Shown: positions 17,265 through 26,112, counted from the stretch's first letter. The stretch: 64,000 nt of DNA from Calothrix sp. PCC 6303 (GCF_000317435.1 NC_019751.1:3286001-3350000), one strand, 5' to 3'. The notes: generated by a model not told the origin, from the sequence alone. Numbers and translations: made by a program.

Positions 17265-18023
17265 ATGAGTAAGTCTTTATTAAACTCAAAAAAGATAGTT
17301 AAAACCGATCTAGCGGGTTATGTGCCTCAAGAGATATTCTTCTGTCCTGAAGAATCACAGTTTTATTCCCAATGTATAGAAAGAATGGTTTTGAATGTCT
17401 GTGAAGATTTCACTTCCATTGTCGAATTTGGCGCAGGAGATGGTAGTCCAGTCATCAATACTTTATTAAAGTGTCAATTTAATGGCTTGATTAATGGCTA
17501 TGAATTAAATTCTCAAGCTTGTGAGTTAGCACAATATCGGATTGAACGCTATAACCTTAGTCATAAATATGTTGTTCATAATTCTTGCTTTTTCAATAAA
17601 GATTGGCAATCTGAAGAAAACTATTTGATTTCTAATCCTCCTTATCTGCCAGCAATTAACAACGATCTATATATTCCCGCTTTGCATGGTGGAATAGATG
17701 GATCTTCTATAACTAAGCAACTCCTTTCTCTGGATTGTCAAAGTGCAATGTTGATGATTTCTGCTTACTCCGATCCCGTAGGAACTATTGAATATGCCAT
17801 CACCCAGGGTTATCATGTGGAGGATTTTATCGCTTCACCCATGAGCTTTGGATATTACAGCAGCCAACCCAAGGTCAAACAGAGAATGATAGAACTACGT
17901 GAGCATCGCAAAGCTTTCTATTCCCAAAATATGTATATTTTGGCAGGTGTTCTCTTCAAAAAACAGCATAACCTTAAAGTAGATATATCTGCGGAATTGA
18001 TTAAAATAATGACCGCTTTGTGA
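17265..18023 (+). CDS. Class I SAM-dependent methyltransferase
   Basis: A 252-residue protein. The SAM-binding motif I is FGAGDG (near residue 57), motif II is GYELNSQACELA, and motif IV is SNPPYLPA. NPPY is found in N-methyltransferases acting on amino groups of proteins, bases or small molecules. The ATG comes directly after the stop of the DUF3891 gene (TTTAAATG), so it belongs to the same transcript. The target is unknown. The unit of oxidoreductase, diiron protein and methyltransferase resembles a small-molecule tailoring set, but no scaffold-forming enzyme is nearby. Confidence 0.78.
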   Translation: MSKSLLNSKKIVKTDLAGYVPQEIFFCPEESQFYSQCIERMVLNVCEDFTSIVEFGAGDGSPVINTLLKCQFNGLINGYELNSQACELAQYRIERYNLSHKYVVHNSCFFNKDWQSEENYLISNPPYLPAINNDLYIPALHGGIDGSSITKQLLSLDCQSAMLMISAYSDPVGTIEYAITQGYHVEDFIASPMSFGYYSSQPKVKQRMIELREHRKAFYSQNMYILAGVLFKKQHNLKVDISAELIKIMTAL

Positions 18024-18140
18024 AACCTTTTTAATCTTTTCCTCGCGTAAAAAATCTCTTTTGGCACAGTCCCGCCAATTTGAAAGAATTCTATCAACCT
18101 TGCAATTTCTAATCAATGTTTAATCAACAAGGAGTCGCCA

Positions 18141-18356
18141 ATGTCTGGTCAAATGTGCTGGCTATCTAGTTCAGGTAATGAGGGGCAACTAATTTTACAT
18201 TTAAGAGAGCGTTCTTTCGATCCTTGGCTACCCTATACGGCGTGTCCCCAGTATCAGGTTCCTGATTATCCCATTGCCGATGGGTCTAAGGGATTTAGCA
18301 CCTGCCAAAATTTGAGGCAAGCAGGGTGGATGTTAATCCCAACTGCTCAGGTATAA
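18141..18356 (+). CDS. Small conserved-looking hypothetical protein
   Basis: A 71-residue soluble protein preceded by a good ribosome-binding site (AAGGAG, 9 bases before ATG). It contains Trp and Pro residues in a pattern (MCWLSSS, ERSFDPWLPYTACPQYQVPDYP, GWMLIP) and two Cys. I do not recognise the family. The RBS and non-random composition argue that it is real. It lies after the methyltransferase gene and before the remnant of a translation-factor-like gene. Confidence 0.5.
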   Translation: MSGQMCWLSSSGNEGQLILHLRERSFDPWLPYTACPQYQVPDYPIADGSKGFSTCQNLRQAGWMLIPTAQV

Positions 18357-18642
18357 AACCTCTCCTATAGCTGCTGACAGACAACATCAAGTACCCGCAG
18401 ATGATAGCCTCCAGAGAAATTTTAGAGGACAACTCAATATTTACTATGATGCAGTGATTGCATATATTCATGATGCAGAGTCTATTCTGATATTGAGACC
18501 GGGTGAGGCAAAGGACGAACTCAAAGAACGTCTTGAAAAAAATAACCTCGGTAAGCGCGTCGTAGGCATTGAAACAGTTGACAAGATGACGGATCATCAA
18601 ATCGCTGCCAAGACTCGACAGCACTTTGCCGAGTCGCGTTAG
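18337..18642 (+). pseudogene. C-terminal fragment of an eRF1-like (translational machinery) protein
   Basis: The frame is open from a stop at 18334 and carries no convincing start before ATG 18454. The encoded sequence around YYDAVIAYIHDAESILILRPGEAKDELKERL and KRVVGIETVDKMTDHQIAAK resembles the last domain of the archaeal eRF1-like family found in bacteria, where the motif is a GPG.AK..; here it reads RPGEAK. The N-terminal two thirds are missing. It may be a decayed gene whose front was replaced by the preceding small ORF. Confidence 0.55.
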
Positions 18643-18684
18643 GTAATAAGACTGAAGCGGAACCACCTTGACTGGGCTGGATGC

Positions 18685-19980
18685 CTAATGCAAGGGAATT
18701 TCTCCATCCGCAGGCATTCCTGGTTTTGCTAGTCTTTCTCGTTGTTCTAAGTTCAGTTTTACACCAAATACCTGTTGCACGCGATCGCTCTGAAAATAAA
18801 CGTTCTCTGGGGTAAAGGAGGCTTTAGAATCTATAGCGGTAACGGTTGCTTTAAAAGATTTTTGGTGTTTGGGATCGTTATCTAAATAAACATTGGCAAG
18901 TTGTCCGACGCGAACTTGAGCAATTTGCCCACCAGGAATAAACCCCCGCAGATAAACTTGACTCAAATCTACAACTCTCAGCAAGGGGCGCGATGGTAAA
19001 ACCACTGTACCAGGTTCAACGCTGCGTGTCGTAACAACGCCATCAATCGGGCTTTTCACCGTCAGATTGTTCAAGCGACTTTGAATCAATTGTTGATTTG
19101 CTTGGGCAGTTTTTACATCAGCTTGGGCGGCTGCTATTGTGTTGCGTGCCTGTTGTGCTTGTGTCTGAAATCGACTGACATTAGTTTGTTGTCGCCCTGG
19201 ATTCAGGGTTGTGGTTTGTGCTTGCGTCAATTTTCCCTGAGCAATATTAACGGCTGTTTGTGCGGCTTCCACGGCAGCTAAACGGCTTTGCAGAGCGGCT
19301 TTGGCAGTATTGTAAACGGTTCGCGCCACTTCATAGCGTTGTTTGGTTTCAGCTCCTTCAATCGCCAGATGGGCATAGCGATCACGATCTACCCGCGCCT
19401 GTTCAACTAATGCCCGTGCTTCGAGGACTCGTGCTTGTTCTTGTTTCACAACAGCCTTTGCAGTTGAGACAAGGGCGTTAGCTTCCGCAACTTTACCTTG
19501 GGTGTCACCCTGGGATTGCTGTAAATTCAGATTAGCATCTGCGAGTTGATCTGCGAGAATAGAGATTTGTAACCGGGCGTAAGCTTCTCGTTGTTTTGCC
19601 GCATTTACCTGGGCTGTAGCTGCGCTCAGTTCAGATTGTAGTTCTTCATCACTAAGACGCACTAATAATTGTCCTTTTTTGACTGTATCTCCTTCTCGCA
19701 CAGTAACTTCTTCCACCCGACCAATGCCCTTGGTGCTGACATCGGTTTCATAGCCTTCAATCCGTCCATTGAATTGAATCATCTTTGCAGGTTGGGGACG
19801 AAAAAACCCATACCAGACTCCAAAGCCGACAGATGCGATCGCCACAGTCCCGCCCAAAATCCACAACCAGCGTCGGGGTTTTTTCGGAGTGGGAATTTTT
19901 GGCTCGTCAGGCTTTTGAGCCGTTGTAACAGATTTTTGAGGAATTGTAATAGGTTTTGAAGAATCAACTGTATGTGACAT
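18685..19980 (-). CDS. HlyD-family periplasmic adaptor of an ABC exporter (YbhG/EmrA-like)
   Basis: A 431-residue membrane-fusion protein. It has a Pro/Lys-rich N-terminus and a single helix (LWILGGTVAIASVGFGVWYG, about 38-57), then a lipoyl half (EGYETDVSTKGIGRVEEVTVREGDTVKKGQLLVRL). A long Ala/Gln-rich coiled coil (about 115-280) is followed by the second lipoyl half and beta-barrel (LTVKSPIDGVVTTRSVEPGTV). It would link inner-membrane permeases to an outer-membrane channel. The ATG at 19980 is chosen over 19989 because it gives the usual start, but the difference is three residues. It lies 15 bases after the stop of an ABC-2 permease, so it is the last gene of that operon. Confidence 0.88.
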   Translation of the reverse strand: MSHTVDSSKPITIPQKSVTTAQKPDEPKIPTPKKPRRWLWILGGTVAIASVGFGVWYGFFRPQPAKMIQFNGRIEGYETDVSTKGIGRVEEVTVREGDTVKKGQLLVRLSDEELQSELSAATAQVNAAKQREAYARLQISILADQLADANLNLQQSQGDTQGKVAEANALVSTAKAVVKQEQARVLEARALVEQARVDRDRYAHLAIEGAETKQRYEVARTVYNTAKAALQSRLAAVEAAQTAVNIAQGKLTQAQTTTLNPGRQQTNVSRFQTQAQQARNTIAAAQADVKTAQANQQLIQSRLNNLTVKSPIDGVVTTRSVEPGTVVLPSRPLLRVVDLSQVYLRGFIPGGQIAQVRVGQLANVYLDNDPKHQKSFKATVTAIDSKASFTPENVYFQSDRVQQVFGVKLNLEQRERLAKPGMPADGEIPLH

Positions 19981-19995
19981 AAAATACACCCTGAG

Positions 19996-21120
19996 TTAAC
20001 TTAATTGACTACGGTAACGATTTGCACTCACCAGAACTGTCACGGCTGCAAATACAATCATGGCGATCGCATTTAAACCCCAAACTTCCAAACCTGCACC
20101 TTTAAGAAGAATGCTGCGAAGAATGATCAAGTAATGATAAAGCGGATTAATTTGGGCAATCCAGCGAAATACAAGCGGCATACTATTCACCGCCGTCACC
20201 GCCCCGCCTAATAAAATAATGGGAATATTGAGAAATATCCCAATCAAAATTGTTTGCAATTTGTTCTCAGAAAATGTGGAAATTGCCAGTCCAATGGCAA
20301 CACCAATCTGAATGTAGATAATAGAAAATAGCAGTAATAAAAATAAATTTCCGCGAAAAGGTAAGGCAAAAACCCAGTGAGCAACGAGGAAACAAATCAG
20401 CAATGTGCCTGTGAGTAAAGCAGATATCGGTACAATTTTAGAAATCAAAATATAAGTTGATGCAACTGGAGTCATCAACAACTGTTCTAGTGTTCCTTGA
20501 TCCTTTTCTCGAACCGCTTCCACAGCCGCAGCCAGAATGGCACTTAAGGTAATAATTGCCCCCAGCACACCAGGAACAAAGAACCAACTATCAAGCATTC
20601 CGGGATTGTAGCGCAACGTCATTTCAGTTTGAACGGGGATTTCTAGCCCAGTTGATACAGGTTGATAGCGTTGGAGTAAATCTAAGTTAAATCGAGTTGT
20701 AATTTGGCTGACATAGCCCTTTGCAAGTCCCGAACTGTAGGCGTTAATCCCATCTACCACAACCTGAACTTCTGATTTCCCAGTTTGCAGCAAATCCCGA
20801 TCAAAACTAGGTGGAATGATTAATCCAGCATCGACTTCACCCCGCTCAACTTGTTGAGTGAGAGTTTGTTGACTGTTGGTGTGGCGAGTCGCAAGAAACA
20901 CATGATTTGCAGTAAACGCATCCACAAAATCTCGGCTGATTGCCACCTGATTTTGATCCAAAATACTCAGCCGTAAGTTTGTCACATTGGAATTCATCAC
21001 ATAGCCAAAAATCACCATTGAAATAATCGGGGCGATTGTGAGAAAAATAACCAGTTGGCGATTACGCAATAGTTCAGTGCTTTCTTTGATTAACAGAGCC
21101 AATAGACGGCGATTTATCAT
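19996..21120 (-). CDS. ABC-2 type permease (YbhR/YhhJ-like), second permease
   Basis: A 374-residue permease. One N-terminal helix (LVIFLTIAPIISMVIFGYVM) is followed by a large periplasmic domain (about 45-170). Five helices come next, with the EKDQGTLEQLLMTPV cytoplasmic motif of ABC-2 exporters. ATG 21120 has GGAG 9 bases before it, so I prefer it to the TTG at 21135. The matching double ATPase and first permease are at 32560-35615 on the same strand, more than 11 kb upstream; in related genomes these genes are normally adjacent. The DUF3267 gene ends only 21 bases upstream. Confidence 0.87.
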   Translation of the reverse strand: MINRRLLALLIKESTELLRNRQLVIFLTIAPIISMVIFGYVMNSNVTNLRLSILDQNQVAISRDFVDAFTANHVFLATRHTNSQQTLTQQVERGEVDAGLIIPPSFDRDLLQTGKSEVQVVVDGINAYSSGLAKGYVSQITTRFNLDLLQRYQPVSTGLEIPVQTEMTLRYNPGMLDSWFFVPGVLGAIITLSAILAAAVEAVREKDQGTLEQLLMTPVASTYILISKIVPISALLTGTLLICFLVAHWVFALPFRGNLFLLLLFSIIYIQIGVAIGLAISTFSENKLQTILIGIFLNIPIILLGGAVTAVNSMPLVFRWIAQINPLYHYLIILRSILLKGAGLEVWGLNAIAMIVFAAVTVLVSANRYRSQLS

Positions 21121-21141
21121 CAGTGTTAACTCCAATTACTA

Positions 21142-22041
21142 TTAGAAATGTCGTCGTTTAAGCATATTAGTGAAGGAAATTAGTAACAGTAATATAAAAA
21201 TAACTATTACAAAATATAAAAAGGTAAACTCAAAGCCAAATCCTTTTGTAGTATTCTCCCAACGTATAATCAAAAAATAATTATTGCCGATCACAAATGA
21301 AGGAATTTCTAATATTTTCAGTATTGGCACTAGCAAAAAACCAGAAATCAGCACTAATGCAAAAGTCATAAAAGCAATATTAAGCACATTTTTTATACTT
21401 GAGCTAAATCTATTTTTACCAGTTATAGCAAAAGGAAGTTCTTGGCGAGTCACATTCAGAGGTGCATAAATTGCTATGCTTTCTTCCCTATCTTCAACTC
21501 GAATTGATTTTGGGCAACGTAGTAATTGTACTGCTATCCAGATGTCGCCAATTGCACCGCTTGTATTGAATGCAATTACCCAAATTAACCAAGGTGCTTG
21601 GGGAAAAATTGCTATCATCAGCAAACACACAACATCAATAACTACCAACGGGGCTAAACTAATGATAATAAAAGCATTACGGCGAAAAATGTTACCAGGT
21701 GAAGTGGCATAAGCAAGGGGTAAGAAATATTTAACTTTTAATCCATAACGTGGCGAACCACCAAAGGTAGCAAATGCAATTCCATGCACTAATTCATGAA
21801 TAATAGTGGTGACAAAAGTAATAGCAAGCAAAACCACCAAGCCAATAATTCCTTGCCAAGCTCCACCTTCAGCACTTTTGATACTGAAAGATGCTGTTTG
21901 TTTATGAATGATGGCGTAATACCAACTGGCACCAGATGCTGTTATTATGAACAGGAATAAACTTAAAGTAGTCCAAATCAGTAATATTGCTGGAGTTAAA
22001 CGAAATACATAAATTGGCTCATTACGAGTTGCCGTATTCAT
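21142..22041 (-). CDS. DUF3267 putative membrane metalloprotease
   Basis: A 299-residue membrane protein with about six helices. After the second helix it has IIHELVHGIAFATFGG: an HExxH-type zinc site (HELVH) in a membrane setting, as in DUF3267 proteins. FNTSGAIGDIW further on could supply the third ligand region. Substrate unknown. It is the first gene of the stretch that separates the two halves of the ABC exporter operon. A short ORF (22066-22197) lies just upstream. Confidence 0.72.
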   Translation of the reverse strand: MNTATRNEPIYVFRLTPAILLIWTTLSLFLFIITASGASWYYAIIHKQTASFSIKSAEGGAWQGIIGLVVLLAITFVTTIIHELVHGIAFATFGGSPRYGLKVKYFLPLAYATSPGNIFRRNAFIIISLAPLVVIDVVCLLMIAIFPQAPWLIWVIAFNTSGAIGDIWIAVQLLRCPKSIRVEDREESIAIYAPLNVTRQELPFAITGKNRFSSSIKNVLNIAFMTFALVLISGFLLVPILKILEIPSFVIGNNYFLIIRWENTTKGFGFEFTFLYFVIVIFILLLLISFTNMLKRRHF

Positions 22042-22065
22042 AATTTGAACCCTGATTGCAGTTGT

Positions 22066-22197
22066 TCAGATGTTGAGAGGAAGGTTCTGAATATCATAGA
22101 TTTTCTCAGATAGGGTTTTCTGATTTGAATTTAATAACACACGCTCCTTGGATGTCGCTGAATCCCATAGCATATTAAGAGAAATTTGTTTGGTCAT
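22066..22197 (-). CDS. Small 43-residue peptide with strong RBS
   Basis: The ATG at 22197 has GGAGG ending 6 bases before it (TGGAGGCAATTATG in mRNA sense), one of the best ribosome-binding sites in the window. The peptide is MTKQISLNMLWDS... and ends with LPLNI; it is polar, contains no Cys and has no membrane segment. It sits between the DUF6544-like gene and the DUF3267 protease gene, all on one strand. I do not recognise it. A leader peptide, a small regulatory protein and the start of a lost gene are all possible. Confidence 0.4.
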   Translation of the reverse strand: MTKQISLNMLWDSATSKERVLLNSNQKTLSEKIYDIQNLPLNI

Positions 22198-22245
22198 AAT
22201 TGCCTCCAGTATTTTGATTTTGATGTTTGTTTTGATTGCAGTCTA

Positions 22246-23094
22246 TCAAGACGCAAACTCATAGTGAATCTCTGTAGTTCTTCCTTTAAAATAAAGCCGA
22301 GTGCCTTCTGGATACTCCCATCCCACCTCACCCTGTAAAGGAATCAGCATCCCATTACAAACCGAATATTCCCAGAATCGTCCGCCCCAAGGCATCGCAG
22401 TCAGCTTGTCACGATAACGAGCCTCAGTCCGAAACGTATCGATCGTCCCTTCAGCATTAAACTGAAACACAACGGAGACAGTTGTTGCACCATCCGTCAA
22501 AGTAGCGCGAGCAGAGGTATCATTAATTGCTTCCCATAGCACTCCCTGGCTAGGTAATAGAGCAGTAGGATACCAAAGAGCCTCAGCAAAGAAACGCAAT
22601 AATTCACCTTGGTTCGCTTCAGGTGTACTAGGTATTTTTGCAACAGTAAAAAGACCGAGTAATGATGCGTGTAAGCTGCCTTCTCCTAAGAGATAAGTAT
22701 CATGAACAAATGCATTAACTCCTGGAGCCATCTGGATACGGGCATCCCAATCAAAACCCAGAGGTTGAGTCGTCACAAGTTGAGTGGCAGTAAACGGACT
22801 CCATTTGTTCTCAGTTTCGCTCATGTTGAACTGTCCCTGCTGAGAGAGTTTAACTACAGCCACGATCGGTTGTCCGTCCTTGAGTACCGTCTGAAAGAAC
22901 CGCTTTACTGGTGCTGGTAAATCTGCAATTTCCTTTGGATCATAGATTTTCGGCTGAACTATCCGCCGTCCACTGGTTAACTTGGCACGTAAACTATGGG
23001 TTTCTGACCGCCAGCGATCGCTACCATAGAGAACAGCAAGCCCAGTACAGACTACGATTAAAACACCAATAATTACAATCCATTTAATTAACAT
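22246..23094 (-). CDS. DUF6544-like protein with N-terminal membrane anchor
   Basis: A 282-residue protein. An N-terminal helix (WIVIIGVLIVVCTGLAVLYG) is followed by a soluble, probably periplasmic beta-rich domain. The segments LPAPVKRFFQTVL, QGQFNMSETENKWSPFTATQ, MPWGGRFWEY and GWEYPEGTRLYFKGR are typical of the DUF6544/DUF6920 group. Function unknown. It overlaps the upstream membrane-protein gene by 11 bases, so the two are probably co-translated. Confidence 0.65.
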   Translation of the reverse strand: MLIKWIVIIGVLIVVCTGLAVLYGSDRWRSETHSLRAKLTSGRRIVQPKIYDPKEIADLPAPVKRFFQTVLKDGQPIVAVVKLSQQGQFNMSETENKWSPFTATQLVTTQPLGFDWDARIQMAPGVNAFVHDTYLLGEGSLHASLLGLFTVAKIPSTPEANQGELLRFFAEALWYPTALLPSQGVLWEAINDTSARATLTDGATTVSVVFQFNAEGTIDTFRTEARYRDKLTAMPWGGRFWEYSVCNGMLIPLQGEVGWEYPEGTRLYFKGRTTEIHYEFAS

Positions 23095-23452
23095 GATACT
23101 TACCTAATGTTTGTTGATTCAGAATTTGATAAATGGTGATGATAAAAATGATTACAAAAATAGTTATATAGATTAACTTCGTATACTTAGCCACCCAACT
23201 GGGAAGATAAATATCAAAATTGTCCTTTGTGGAATTTGTGTATTTTCGGGCAAGCAGATTTAGTGGGCAGTGGGATTTAAAAGTTAGTAAAATTAACCCT
23301 TCTAAAAATACAAATCCATAACCAATCCAGAGCCAGAAATCGAGTTTATTCGCTATCACGGCATAAAGCATATAGAAAATCACAAAATTGAAGAAAATCC
23401 ATATCAAAGTATGAACGACTTTAATTAGTATCAATTTGGTGTTACTTTCCAT
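23084..23452 (-). CDS. Small integral membrane protein, unknown
   Basis: A 122-residue protein with three or four hydrophobic segments (about 8-30, 37-55 and 90-110) and a conserved-looking loop SHCPLNLLARKYT. That phrase (HCPLT-A-RKYT) occurs in a family of small membrane proteins of unknown function. RBS GAGG precedes the ATG. It is the upstream partner of the DUF6544-like gene (11-base overlap) and follows the DUF6064 gene by 15 bases. Confidence 0.6.
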   Translation of the reverse strand: MESNTKLILIKVVHTLIWIFFNFVIFYMLYAVIANKLDFWLWIGYGFVFLEGLILLTFKSHCPLNLLARKYTNSTKDNFDIYLPSWVAKYTKLIYITIFVIIFIITIYQILNQQTLGKYHVN

Positions 23453-23467
23453 ATTACCTCTCTATTC

Positions 23468-24115
23468 TCAAGGTGTTAAATCGCGCCAAATGATATAAGT
23501 CGTTCCGAGCGTTCCCGCGACGAACAATCCGAAATCTTCTTTAATCCCGAAACTCAAAGCCGCTGAGGTTCCGACAATCGACCATAAAACTGGAATAATT
23601 AATAAACTTAACGGAATTTTCTTGTCTGTCCAGAGCAGCAAGCCAAATGTAAAAATCGTTGTTGGACAAGGTACGCCGAATGTCGGTGATGTCGGAAAAA
23701 TTCGCCCCAGCGCATAGCCGATTAACGGATAAATTGCTAGGGCATAAACAATAAAAATCGCGCCGAGAATGCCGTAAAATTTTTGGTTAGTGCGAAAACT
23801 CAAACGATTTCTCACTACACCTTCGTATAAAAATAACAAGCCTTGAAAAACGAACAACGCGCCGAAAAGATAAGCGGGTGGACTGATTTCTGTAAAAAAA
23901 GTCAAATGGTAAACAACACCCGCCCATAGCCAGAGGAAACCGAGTAAGCCCGAAATGGTTTTGTTTGCAAATGGTTTTCGACTTACTACCAGTACAACCG
24001 ATGCGATCGCCACTAAAATTAGTACAGCTTGCATCGGAAATATAGTTTGATTGTATTTCTCGAAAACCTGAAAAAATTGTTCGGTGGTCAAAGGGATTTT
24101 AAGTAACTTTCTCAT
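23468..24115 (-). CDS. DUF6064-family membrane protein
   Basis: A 215-residue protein beginning MRKLLKIPLTTEQFFQVFEKYN, followed by six or seven hydrophobic segments. FGVPCPTTIFTFGLLLW in helix five and LWSIVGTSAALSFGIKEDFGL near the end are typical of the DUF6064 group. The ATG at 24115 is preceded by GAGGAAAAC, a good RBS; the longer frame from 24154 has none. Function unknown. It belongs to a run of small membrane proteins on one strand. Confidence 0.68.
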   Translation of the reverse strand: MRKLLKIPLTTEQFFQVFEKYNQTIFPMQAVLILVAIASVVLVVSRKPFANKTISGLLGFLWLWAGVVYHLTFFTEISPPAYLFGALFVFQGLLFLYEGVVRNRLSFRTNQKFYGILGAIFIVYALAIYPLIGYALGRIFPTSPTFGVPCPTTIFTFGLLLWTDKKIPLSLLIIPVLWSIVGTSAALSFGIKEDFGLFVAGTLGTTYIIWRDLTP

Positions 24116-24218
24116 GTTTTCCTCGCAGTTAACTGTTTCTAATTTCCCTTCCACAGCAGTCCGCCTAATACTCCTAATACTGTTGAGGTGGGCATCTACC
24201 AGATATAAACAACCCTTA

Positions 24219-24740
24219 TTATTGTTCAGAATGGATCACTCTCTTTTTCGGCGTTTCTACAAGCACAGAGATCACCAACAAACTTAGCCCAATAATTTTG
24301 ATCAAGGCGTTAATTGCGTGTGCATACTCCCATTGATCCCGATACTGTCTCCAATCTGCTGGAATGGGATTCGTCAACCATTTGGCAAATTCAGCATTCA
24401 TTGGCGCAACAAACATTATCCAACTCACAAATGCCAACACTAAGAAAATTGCTCCGATCAATGTCCAGTAGAAGGTTGAACCACATTTGCGAACAAGAAA
24501 TACCAACACAATTGCTGTCAAAATTGCTGTAATTTCAAAAGCTGCGCCAACTGAGCCAAACAACTTATAAACATTTTCAAAAACCGTGACTCTAACCCAA
24601 AGTTGCTGATCAAACTGCATTCGTTGCGGCAGTTCTAGCAAATGTGTCATAGACAAACTAAGACTAAACGAAGCTAGCATGAGTGTGATGAATCGCCACG
24701 CTCGTAGAAATGTCATTTTGCTTTGCCCCATAACATGCAT
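24219..24740 (-). CDS. DUF1772-like (anthrone oxygenase-type) membrane protein
   Basis: A 173-residue protein with four hydrophobic helices. It has the family pattern THLLELP early (residue about 34), FVAPMNAEFAKWL in the middle loop, and WRQYRDQWEYAHAINALI before the last helix. This is the DUF1772/anthrone-oxygenase-like group, mostly uncharacterised in bacteria. The start could also be ATG 24716 (MTFLRAW), which has GGGGC at suitable distance. Same strand and cluster as its membrane-protein neighbours. Confidence 0.65.
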   Translation of the reverse strand: MHVMGQSKMTFLRAWRFITLMLASFSLSLSMTHLLELPQRMQFDQQLWVRVTVFENVYKLFGSVGAAFEITAILTAIVLVFLVRKCGSTFYWTLIGAIFLVLAFVSWIMFVAPMNAEFAKWLTNPIPADWRQYRDQWEYAHAINALIKIIGLSLLVISVLVETPKKRVIHSEQ

Positions 24741-24781
24741 CTCGACACCTTATTTTAGAGATGTAATGAAATGCCGCGTAA

Positions 24782-25600
24782 CTATCGGATGGCATAACTA
24801 GACAAAAGGGATTTTTTGCGACTATATGCTATTCCTAAAATGACTGATACTATTAGCTCAATGGAAAAAACAACAATTACTTTCCAATTTAAATTTAGCT
24901 GCAATGCTCCATTATTACCTATATATAAAGCTAACCCAATACATCCATTAAACCAGGCATGACTTAATACACAGATAAATAAGTTATTTGTGTATTTATA
25001 AATAGTTGTAAAGCTGGACGTTAAAATGATTCCTGAAAATAAATATAATCCAAAGGGAAATGAACTTTGGACTGTCCCTTTGATAAACCATAATGGCAAA
25101 TGCCATATACTCCATATAATTCCCACAATAAGGACAGAAGGTAAATAATTAACCAACTTTTCTAATTTAGGTTGCAAAATCCCCCGCCAGCCTAATTCCT
25201 CTAATCCACCGAAAAGGATAAGTAGCGGCAAATTAATAATTATAGATAGAATTGATATAGGCTTATTAATTCCAAAAGCGATCCAAATTATAAATAAACG
25301 CCAGAGTGAGAATAATCCAAATATCAGCCACACTTTTGTATCTATTTTTTTGCCAAAGATATACTTAACAAAAGATTCTTCACCAAAATCTTCATTGAAC
25401 TGTCGATAAATAATATAAGAACTAATAGCTGGACCCAAACTACCAATTACGTCCAATATCCAAAATAAAGGCTCCCCATACCAAAGAGTATTAAAATATC
25501 TGTTTCCAATGATGATAATTAGCCAGCATAACCATGTTATGGAAAAAGTGTAAAGTAGAAAAAGTCCGATTTGCTTAAGTGATTGCTTCTTTTGTTTCAT
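24782..25600 (-). CDS. CPBP-family intramembrane protease (CAAX protease-like)
   Basis: A 272-residue membrane protein with about eight helices. The family motifs are present: GGLEELGWRGILQP (motif 1, EExxxR-like), IWSIWHLPLWF (motif 2, FxxxH-like) and SHAWFNG (motif 3, HxxxN/G). AAGGAG lies shortly before the ATG. The bacterial members often protect against or mature small peptides, or serve in stress responses. Here the only short peptide nearby is the 43-residue ORF at 22066-22197, and no link can be shown. Confidence 0.85.
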   Translation of the reverse strand: MKQKKQSLKQIGLFLLYTFSITWLCWLIIIIGNRYFNTLWYGEPLFWILDVIGSLGPAISSYIIYRQFNEDFGEESFVKYIFGKKIDTKVWLIFGLFSLWRLFIIWIAFGINKPISILSIIINLPLLILFGGLEELGWRGILQPKLEKLVNYLPSVLIVGIIWSIWHLPLWFIKGTVQSSFPFGLYLFSGIILTSSFTTIYKYTNNLFICVLSHAWFNGCIGLALYIGNNGALQLNLNWKVIVVFSIELIVSVILGIAYSRKKSLLSSYAIR

Positions 25601-25771
25601 ATTTTTATTTCTCCTTAACTCTTTGTAAAAAATATTATCTCTGTAATTTTCAAAAATCTAATTTTTTCAACTGTAAAATTAACCAGCAAGAAAGAGTAAT
25701 ACACCGGAAAGTTTTAGGTTATTCATAATAGTTTATTTCACTTAATTTTTTTGACCCATGATAAAGCTTCC

Positions 25772-26032
25772 TTACCCTCTATTTTTGTTTTTCCTTGGTT
25801 TTGGATCAAGTGCTACTTTCGCCGCATAGATGCCAGCCAAGATACCCAAGATATTTCCTATCCAAGTACGCCAATCAGGACTGTAACCCACATAGATCAT
25901 GAATTTGCCAGATAAAATAGCGAAGATGATCAGTCCAGAAAATGCCGAAACTAAGACATATGTGATCAGGAAAAAGAAAATTGCTTTGAAACATGTGATC
26001 AGGAAAAAGAAAATTGCTTTGAAATATTTCAT
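25772..26032 (-). CDS. Small membrane protein with an internal 11-residue duplication
   Basis: An 86-residue protein with two hydrophobic segments and a C-terminal basic tail (DPKPRKNKNRG). The N-terminus contains FKAIFFFLITC followed directly by FKAIFFFLITY, produced by two 33-bp tandem copies at 25961-25993 and 25994-26026. One copy would already make a normal first helix; the doubling gives an unusually long hydrophobic segment. The ATG at 26032 is preferred to the TTG at 26041. Function unknown. Confidence 0.55.
   Translation of the reverse strand: MKYFKAIFFFLITCFKAIFFFLITYVLVSAFSGLIIFAILSGKFMIYVGYSPDWRTWIGNILGILAGIYAAKVALDPKPRKNKNRG
25961..26026. repeat. 33-bp tandem duplication inside a small gene
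   Basis: Two adjacent 33-base units differing only at the last positions (ACA versus ATA). They are in frame with the surrounding gene and add exactly 11 codons. Recent slippage is the simplest origin. Confidence 0.85.
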
Positions 26033-26112
26033 AAGTACCAATGCAGAATTTTTTTCAACACTGAATTTCAGTTAACAATGAGAGACGCGCCCAGCCAGAT
26101 GTTAAGAAAGAC

